In this document: one piece after another, positions 58,775 to 64,000 of the stretch
How positions within the stretch are numbered: the stretch's first letter is position 1
How the letters are laid out: every line of letters begins with the position of its first letter
Source: Dehalococcoidia bacterium
GTDB taxonomy: Bacteria > Chloroflexota > Dehalococcoidia > E44-bin15
Direction of reading: 5' to 3'
Assembly: GCA_041649635.1 (NCBI GenBank)
Contig: JBAZMV010000004.1
Span: 124,001 to 188,000 of the forward strand
Length of the DNA: 64,000 nucleotides
Program-made: the position numbers and the translations under genes
Notes under the pieces: model-generated
Seen by the model: only the letters and a program-made list of their open reading frames with translations
Told to the model about the DNA's origin: nothing
The model's database searches: none

Positions 58775-60028
58775 TTATAACTCTATAATATCGCCAGAGT
58801 TCTCCAGCGAAAGAAAGATCAGCAGGTAGTCTCTAAGGTGCCTCGTTATAAGGAAGTTTTGCCTTACATGCTCCCTGCCGTTTTTACCGAGCCAGTTCGC
58901 GTATTCAGGATTAGCTAGAAGCTGTTTTATCGCGTAGGCTGTCCCAGGTATCCCGTGCGAGAGAAGCCCGGTGAATCGATTTCTCACTTGCAGCGGTATG
59001 CCGCCTACGGCCGATGCCACCACGGGCCGGGCTTTCCACAGGGCTTCGCTCACGGTTAGCCCGAAGCCTTCGCCCAGAGATTTCTGAACTATCACGGTCG
59101 ATGCCCTCTGCAGCGCATTTATTTCGATATCGCTTCCCGGAGGAATCAGCAATACATGGATGTCCGGATTGTTTCCCGCTACTTCCCGCACCTCGGCCAG
59201 AACTTTATCCGATTCCGGGTCGTCCGTGGCGGTGCCGCCGCCCAGCACCAGCCTGCAATCTATGTTTTTCTTTACCATCTCAAAGGCGCGTATCAAGCCG
59301 ACCGGATCCTTCAAATAGTCGTATCTTGATATCTGGGTAATTATCGGCTTGTCTCTCGGCACGCCGTATTTGGATAGAACCGAGTCCACGGTTTCAGCCG
59401 GCAGATCCCTGTTCTTGTCGCTCAGCGGGTCGATTGAAGGCGGGACGAGGAACTGCCTGATAGGCAATTCAGTGGAGAACGCTGGCGCCGAGAAAACGCT
59501 GGCGTCGTATTGTACTACCATTGGCAGCAGGAATTCCCACACCGCCGGATTCGGATGCGAGATGTCGATGTGGCATCTCCATATCCATTTCCCTCCTAAT
59601 TCATTTTTGCGGGCGATAAGGCCTATCGGCTGCGGGTCGTGGATGTAAACGAAATCGCCGTTAATTTCCGTTTCCTGTATGTTTCTATCGGTCGTCTCCT
59701 GAAAATATGCGAAGTCAACAGGCGTAATTTTCTCCTGCCTGCCATGGAGCGCGTTGTGGAATCTCTTTGTCACCTGGAAAAATTCGTCGTTGCCCTTTAT
59801 CACGTTCCAGCGCGCGTCCACGCCGAGCTGAGAGCACAGCGGTATCATGCGGCTGAGTATCTCCGCCACGCCGCCGCCGCTGAAGGTGGAGTTGATGTTC
59901 TGGATAACCTTGCCGGAGAGCTTGTCGGCGAGGTAGCGCAGTTCGTCGATGGCGCTCTTTCCGATGACAGGCTCGTATTCGGCGATGCTTATTTTATGCG
60001 TTTTTCGACCAGTTGTATTAGCGCTGAT
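58775..60028 (-). CDS. treT: Trehalose synthase TreT-like glycosyltransferase, start codon unclear
   Basis: GT4-type enzyme joining glucose to a nucleotide-sugar donor to form trehalose in one step. It has EYEPVIGKSAIDELR, NINSTFSGGGVAEILSRM, GVDARWNVIKGNDEFFQVTKRFHNALHG, HDPQPIGLI and EGFGLTVSEALWKARPVVAS. The only usual start codon downstream (GTG 59869) would remove EYEPVIG and the GGG loop. The frame is open upstream, and ATC at 60026-60028 lies six nt after GGAGGG. ATA 59992 and ATC 59986 are alternatives. With ATC 60028 the length is 417 residues, normal for TreT. Either choice makes it abut or overlap the end of the upstream channel gene. Confidence 0.88.
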   Translation of the reverse strand: MSANTTGRKTHKISIAEYEPVIGKSAIDELRYLADKLSGKVIQNINSTFSGGGVAEILSRMIPLCSQLGVDARWNVIKGNDEFFQVTKRFHNALHGRQEKITPVDFAYFQETTDRNIQETEINGDFVYIHDPQPIGLIARKNELGGKWIWRCHIDISHPNPAVWEFLLPMVVQYDASVFSAPAFSTELPIRQFLVPPSIDPLSDKNRDLPAETVDSVLSKYGVPRDKPIITQISRYDYLKDPVGLIRAFEMVKKNIDCRLVLGGGTATDDPESDKVLAEVREVAGNNPDIHVLLIPPGSDIEINALQRASTVIVQKSLGEGFGLTVSEALWKARPVVASAVGGIPLQVRNRFTGLLSHGIPGTAYAIKQLLANPEYANWLGKNGREHVRQNFLITRHLRDYLLIFLSLENSGDIIEL

Positions 60029-61362
60029 CGCAGTCCCTCCAAGCTATATGTATACGGGTCAAGCCTCGCGATATCCCTGCTGAGCTCGGTCTCGTCAAGG
60101 TTCTCTTCGAGCCACGTAGAGAAGTCGTTGGAGCCCTTACCGAGCCTCATCCTCGACTCGAAGACATGGTAATACAAAGAGTTCAAGCTTATCTTGCGCA
60201 ATGTTTCGACGAATTCCCTGAGATCCTCTGCCTGATACGGCGTTGGCAGGATGACGCTTACCGACTTCATAAAATGGAACTCTTCCCCGTCCATGGCGCT
60301 TCTGCCTATACAGGAGGCATCAGACATATTCTCCTCGATTATGCCGATGATTCGATCCCTCAGCGCTCCCAAGGAGGTGAATTCAAAGGTATCGACGCTG
60401 GCAAGCTTCTCTCCCAGGATATCGTTGCCTAAGGCATCGCTCACCCAGACGGCGAAGTCGTTACTGGGCTCCGGCGTTAGATAATGGTGCTCTTCTAAGA
60501 AGTGGTGCGTGTGGTAGTAAATCACCGAATCAGGTACCGATCTCAGATTTTCCAGCAGCCCGCCCAGCGTTTTGGCTTTCAATCCGGTTAGCTCGGTGAG
60601 GTTCAGCCGGCTGTTGAACAAGAAGGGAGTTTTGGCCTTCTTCAACTGTTGTCCGTATACCGTAACCGTGTTGAGCATTAGTTTCTTGTTCGGAATAACC
60701 AGGAGATGCTCATCTGTCGTCGTTATACTGGTATTGCTCCAGTTTATCTCAACGACGTTTCCCGATTCGCCCGACTCCAGCGTGATATAGTCACCGGGTT
60801 TTATGCGCTCCGTCATGCCGATCTGAATCCTTGCGGCCGCGTTCGTCAGCGGCTCCCTGAAAGCAAGCGCAACGGCTATTATGACTACCGCCATGATAAG
60901 AAGAAGAGGGCTCAGCGGCACAACCCAGATAGTTAGAAGCATTATCAAGCAGAATATGGTTGCAGCGATCCTGATTGCGTTGATGGCAAAGACGGCTGCG
61001 GGATTAGGTGCTTTTATTCTTCTCGCGTACAGTCTTATCAATTTTTCACTTAAGCTGATGACGACCCACGACAGGTGTATGACAAATGCGGTGGATATGA
61101 GCTTACTGGCGATATCCTTAACATTGACGGGAGCTATCGATGACTGTATTGCTATATATACTCCTAACAGAAGGAACCAGTACAAGAAGGGCCCGTGGGT
61201 GACTTTCAGTACGATTCCTTTTCCCTCCCATCGCGACTTGGCCTGCCAGCGCTTGAGCCTGGCATACGTGATACTTCTCAGCCATAGACCGACGGAACAA
61301 GCAGCGAGAAATAGCAGTACCGGCTTCGCTATCTCTATCCAATTATCCTGTAGCCACTCCAT
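59989..61362 (-). CDS. MscS-family channel with two C-terminal DUF5752-like modules
   Basis: A 457-residue protein. Residues 1-170 hold about five membrane segments (for example KPVLLFLAACSVGLWL, FLYWFLLLGVYIAIQ, LLLIMAVVIIAVALAF). Residues about 155-245 are the MscS pore and beta domain (FREPLTNAAARIQIG, IKPGDYITLESGESGNVVEINWSNTSI, VIPNKKLM). Residues about 264-345 (YYHTHHF...NDFAVWVSDALGNDILGEKL) and 380-455 (YYHVFES...NDFSTWLEENLDETELSRDI) are two DUF5752-like units, matching the free protein at 57316. The usual MscS C-terminal vestibule is replaced by them. It overlaps the treT frame. Confidence 0.88.
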   Translation of the reverse strand: MEWLQDNWIEIAKPVLLFLAACSVGLWLRSITYARLKRWQAKSRWEGKGIVLKVTHGPFLYWFLLLGVYIAIQSSIAPVNVKDIASKLISTAFVIHLSWVVISLSEKLIRLYARRIKAPNPAAVFAINAIRIAATIFCLIMLLTIWVVPLSPLLLIMAVVIIAVALAFREPLTNAAARIQIGMTERIKPGDYITLESGESGNVVEINWSNTSITTTDEHLLVIPNKKLMLNTVTVYGQQLKKAKTPFLFNSRLNLTELTGLKAKTLGGLLENLRSVPDSVIYYHTHHFLEEHHYLTPEPSNDFAVWVSDALGNDILGEKLASVDTFEFTSLGALRDRIIGIIEENMSDASCIGRSAMDGEEFHFMKSVSVILPTPYQAEDLREFVETLRKISLNSLYYHVFESRMRLGKGSNDFSTWLEENLDETELSRDIARLDPYTYSLEGLRSALIQLVEKRIK

Positions 61363-61516
61363 CCGTCGAATCCCTTATTCTACCAATCCTTTTAACGCTA
61401 ACCGATGTATAACTTCCCGATGAGCCCGTCTACCTCGTCCGTTAAATTGAGAAAATAATGCTCTGCGCTTTTAGTCTGAATCGATGTAGGGCCGTCTGAA
61501 CAGTAAGTGATTCACT

Positions 61517-62992
61517 TTATCCACCGAATTCCAGCTTGGCCAGCTCAGTCACTATATCCGCGGCCCATTTGTAGATGTTATTCTCCTTGACTATTTCACG
61601 CATCTTTCGCATGCGTTTTTTCTGCTCGTCTTCCGGCATCTCTATCGCCGTTTTGATAGCGTCGGCCAGCTGATCGGTAGCGTAGGGATTTACAAGCAGT
61701 GCGTCGGAGAGTTCACGGGCGGCGCCGGTGAACTGGCTCAGAATAAGCACGCCGTCCTCATTGCAGCGGCTGGCAACGTATTCCTTAGCCACCAGGTTCA
61801 TTCCGTCGTGAAGCGAACTAACTATACAGAAACCGGCCATTCTGCGCAAAGCCGTAAGAGTAATCTGATCTTCCAGGTTCTTGACATACACTATCGGCTT
61901 CCAGCGTCCCGTCGCATATTTCCAGTTGATAGCGGCTACCATAAAATCTATTTCTTCGTTAAGCTTCTGGTACGGACTTACCTTTACGCGGCTTTCCACT
62001 CCAGCCTGAATGAACACAACCTTGCCCTGGTACTGCGGATATTTCTCCAGAAAACGATCCAGCGCTTTCAACCTGTCCGGGATGCCTTTGGTGTAGTCGA
62101 TCCTGTCCATACCTACTCCGATGATCTCGTCGTATATGCCCAGATCGTTCTTTAACGTCTCTATCTCGTTGCTCACTGCATCCGATGGGGCGTCCTCGCT
62201 CAGTTGCTCATAGTCCACGCTGATCGGGAACGGCAGCACCGCGGTTTTCTTGCCTCCGTATGTGATCTCATTCTGCTCTTTGTCTATTCGCGCCTCCAGC
62301 ATCCTGTCCACAGTGTCCATGAAATTGAAGCAATCGTAGCGAATGTGAAAACCCATGATGTCATTGCTGAGGAGACCGGCCAGCACGTCTTCCTTCCAGG
62401 GGCATATCCGGAAGGCCTCCGGATTGGGCCACGGTATGTGCCAGAACTGTGCGGTGATAATGTTCGGGTTCCTTTCCTTCAGCATCTTCGGCAGCATGGC
62501 CAGATGGTAATCCTGGATAAAAACAAAGGCCTTTCTATCGCCCACCTCGTCTATTACGCTGTCGGCGAATCGTGCATTAACCTTAACGTAAGTGTTCCAG
62601 TCGGCCTCATCGAAGATCGGACGGGTATAGACTATGTGGCATAAAGGCCAGAGACCGTTATTGGCAAAGCCGTAGTAATAACCGTTCTGCTCCTCTTTTG
62701 AAAGCCATATTCTCTTAAGCGAATAGCGCGGCTTATCCGGCGGTACGCCAACCTTGTTCTGCTCGTCTACGACTTCCCTGTCGGCATTGCCGCTGCCGTG
62801 TGCGACCCAGGTTCCGCCGCACGCTTTCATAATAGGGTCCAGGGCGACGGTGAGCCCGCTGGCCGGCCTTTGTACCGTTATCCTTCGCTGCAAGTAATTG
62901 TGTATGTAGGGCTCCCGGTTAGAAACCACAATAAACAGGTAGCCTTCCAATTTCTGCTTTACCAGATCTTTGAGTTCTTCTTGTGTCCACAT
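61517..62992 (-). CDS. otsA: Trehalose-6-phosphate synthase-like GT20 enzyme
   Basis: A GT20 protein of about 491 residues. It has VVSNREPYIHNYLQRR with the donor-binding Arg, RPASGLTVALDPIMKACGGTWVAHGSG, FIQDYHLAMLPKMLK (OtsA HDYH-type), FWHIPWPNPEAF, GMDRIDYTKGIPDRLKAL and SLHDGMNLVAKEYVASR. It makes trehalose 6-phosphate or, less probably, glucosylglycerol phosphate from a nucleotide sugar. No OtsB phosphatase domain or gene is in the window. The start is ATG 62992 (MWTQEELKD). A strong promoter lies ahead; the rest of the run (channel, treT, mscS) follows on the same strand, 154 bp later. Confidence 0.9.
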   Translation of the reverse strand: MWTQEELKDLVKQKLEGYLFIVVSNREPYIHNYLQRRITVQRPASGLTVALDPIMKACGGTWVAHGSGNADREVVDEQNKVGVPPDKPRYSLKRIWLSKEEQNGYYYGFANNGLWPLCHIVYTRPIFDEADWNTYVKVNARFADSVIDEVGDRKAFVFIQDYHLAMLPKMLKERNPNIITAQFWHIPWPNPEAFRICPWKEDVLAGLLSNDIMGFHIRYDCFNFMDTVDRMLEARIDKEQNEITYGGKKTAVLPFPISVDYEQLSEDAPSDAVSNEIETLKNDLGIYDEIIGVGMDRIDYTKGIPDRLKALDRFLEKYPQYQGKVVFIQAGVESRVKVSPYQKLNEEIDFMVAAINWKYATGRWKPIVYVKNLEDQITLTALRRMAGFCIVSSLHDGMNLVAKEYVASRCNEDGVLILSQFTGAARELSDALLVNPYATDQLADAIKTAIEMPEDEQKKRMRKMREIVKENNIYKWAADIVTELAKLEFGG

Positions 62993-63088
62993 AAGCGCTT
63001 CTCCCAAACTTGGTATTCTTGTGAGAATAGGCTAATCGGGGTCGCCTCAACGGTATCATTACGTATGACTACATAGCGAGTGTTATCT

Positions 63089-63117
63089 ACCATACATAAT
63101 ATGCGAGACCTTGTCAA
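63089..63117 (-). promoter_or_regulatory. Sigma70-type promoter for otsA and the downstream osmotic genes
   Basis: Minus-strand TTGACA (63112-63117), 17-bp spacer, TATGGT (63089-63094), 96 bp before the otsA start. The long leader shows no clear structure. 63118-63326, toward glgP on the other strand, holds nothing else recognisable. Confidence 0.65.
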
Positions 63118-63326
63118 CCATCTTGCATGAATGGTCAAGTTGATTTAAACCGGTCGATTCTAAACTTGCGACAACCGGGCTGAATGGTTTTAGCCTACGG
63201 GCCCATGAAGCGTTGCAGCGGTTCGGTGCATCGTTGAGACAAACATATTTAATCATGACGCCATGTGTATTTTTTTCATCGATATGGTAACATACATCTA
63301 GTCATTTTTCGGGTGGAAAATATTGT

Positions 63327-64000
63327 ATGGACAACGTAACGCCTAAACTTGAGTTGCCGCATAGCCTATCCGGGCTCAACGAGCTTGCATATAACCTGTG
63401 GTGGAGCTGGCATTCCGACGCCAGACAGCTGTTTCGCGAGCTGGATTATCAGATATGGAATCTCAGCTCCCATAATCCGGTGAAGCAGTTGCAGCAGATG
63501 AAGTATTACCGCAAGGAAGCGGCGGCCAAAGACCTCAAGTACACCGATCTATATGATTCGGTAATGGAGAGGTTTCATGCCGACATGGAGTCCGAAAAGA
63601 AGTGGTTCGCCCAGAAGTATCCCGAGCAAGCGAACAGGCCGATAGCATTCTTCTCTGCCGAGTTCGCCATTCACAATGCCCTGCCGATATATGCCGGAGG
63701 GCTCGGTGTCCTGGCCGGCGATATCTGCAAGGAGGCCAGTGATCTGGGCATTCCTCTGGTCGGCGTCGGGTTCATGTATCCCAGCGGATACTTTTCTCAG
63801 CGCATATCCGTTGACGGATGGCAGGAGGAGGATCACAGGCAGCTCAATTTCAGGGAAGCCCCTATCAGAGCAGTAAATGATTCGGAGGGGCGTCCGCTCA
63901 GGGCCAGTGTGCAATTGGGAGACAGGCAGGTCTCGATCGCCGTCTGGCATGTAGGCGTGGGGAGCGTGGATCTTTATCTTCTGGATACGGATGTGGAGGA
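63327..64000 (+). CDS. glgP: Alpha-glucan phosphorylase, N-terminal part (truncated by window edge)
   Basis: The gene runs off the right edge; 224 residues are visible. It starts MDNVTPKLELPHSLSGLNELAYNLWWSWHSDAR and has FFSAEFAIHNALPIYAGGLGVLAGDICKEASDLGIPLVGVGFMYPSGYFSQRI, the GT35 phosphorylase of the short archaeal/bacterial (MalP-like) type. It releases glucose 1-phosphate from alpha-glucans with phosphate, so it completes the GH57/GT4 set with a route into glycolysis. The ATG is preceded by GGTGG. It is divergent from the otsA run. Confidence 0.93.
   Translation, partial: MDNVTPKLELPHSLSGLNELAYNLWWSWHSDARQLFRELDYQIWNLSSHNPVKQLQQMKYYRKEAAAKDLKYTDLYDSVMERFHADMESEKKWFAQKYPEQANRPIAFFSAEFAIHNALPIYAGGLGVLAGDICKEASDLGIPLVGVGFMYPSGYFSQRISVDGWQEEDHRQLNFREAPIRAVNDSEGRPLRASVQLGDRQVSIAVWHVGVGSVDLYLLDTDVE

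Noticed and set aside
1..64000. tRNA, rRNA, riboswitches and phage attachment sites
   Set aside because: I looked for T-loop (GGTTCGAATCC-like) and acceptor-stem patterns in all gaps and found none. Sequences such as 'gggggttcggat' belong to repeat module C. No riboswitch core was recognised ahead of cysK, yhhQ or the homocysteine genes.

Overview
The window is dense bacterial DNA with a GC-rich background. It holds about 62 protein genes, no rRNA or tRNA that I could recognise, no CRISPR array and no transposase gene. The gene set suggests an anaerobe: ferredoxin-dependent 2-oxoacid oxidoreductase, acetate kinase, a minimal SufBC-type Fe-S assembly pair, DUF39/NIL-ferredoxin homocysteine synthesis, an acetone-carboxylase-like enzyme, class III CoA transferases and GH57 glycosidases. 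Together with the many intergenic palindromic repeats this fits an uncultured Chloroflexota (Dehalococcoidia-like) genome best. That placement is inference; no marker gene proves it.

Layout. 1-6.3 kb: edge-truncated GH38 mannosidase, then pyruvate kinase, acetate kinase, two paralogous receiver-domain proteins and phosphofructokinase. 6.3-9.3 kb: minus-strand four-subunit 2-oxoacid:ferredoxin oxidoreductase followed by a tandem-ACT protein. 9.6-13.9 kb: CorA-like channel, queuosine-precursor transporter, metallo-hydrolase, Mut7-C protein and AcuC-like deacetylase. 14.2-22 kb: CoA transferase, nitroreductase and a three-gene acetone-carboxylase-like operon ending in a strong terminator. 22.1-26.3 kb: a 1398-residue secreted LRR/beta-helix/dockerin-like protein. 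26.4-35.4 kb: mixed housekeeping and accessory genes (PAC2, MBL hydrolase, CoA transferase, ROK kinase, MsrA, GNAT, adenosine-specific kinase, a lipoprotein, two HNH proteins). 35.5-45.9 kb: a sulfur-handling region (SufBC, cysteine desulfurase, AIR-synthase-like protein, MnmA, CysK, CysE, homocysteine-synthesis pair, UPF0280, CutA). 46-49.1 kb: a MarR-controlled ABC exporter and a hydrolase. 49.3-64 kb: an alpha-glucan, trehalose and mechanosensitive-channel island with four GH57 enzymes, a GT4, TreT, OtsA, two MscS channels, a free DUF5752-like protein and the start of glucan phosphorylase.

How the genes fit together. Glucan breakdown (GH57, phosphorylase), phosphofructokinase, pyruvate kinase, the oxidoreductase and acetate kinase form a plausible route from storage glucan to acetate. 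The last 15 kb appears to couple glucan turnover to trehalose synthesis and osmotic sensing. A DUF5752-like domain occurs free next to the GH57/GT4 genes and twice in the tail of a MscS channel whose gene overlaps treT.

Two further themes stand out. First, a modular family of intergenic repeats built on a 28-nt palindrome has constant ends and co-varying interiors, often overlaps stop codons of neighbouring genes, and is absent from the last 15 kb. Second, two genes (msrA and treT) have no usable ATG, GTG or TTG codon at the family-expected N-terminus, and each has an ATC codon six nucleotides after a strong Shine-Dalgarno sequence.
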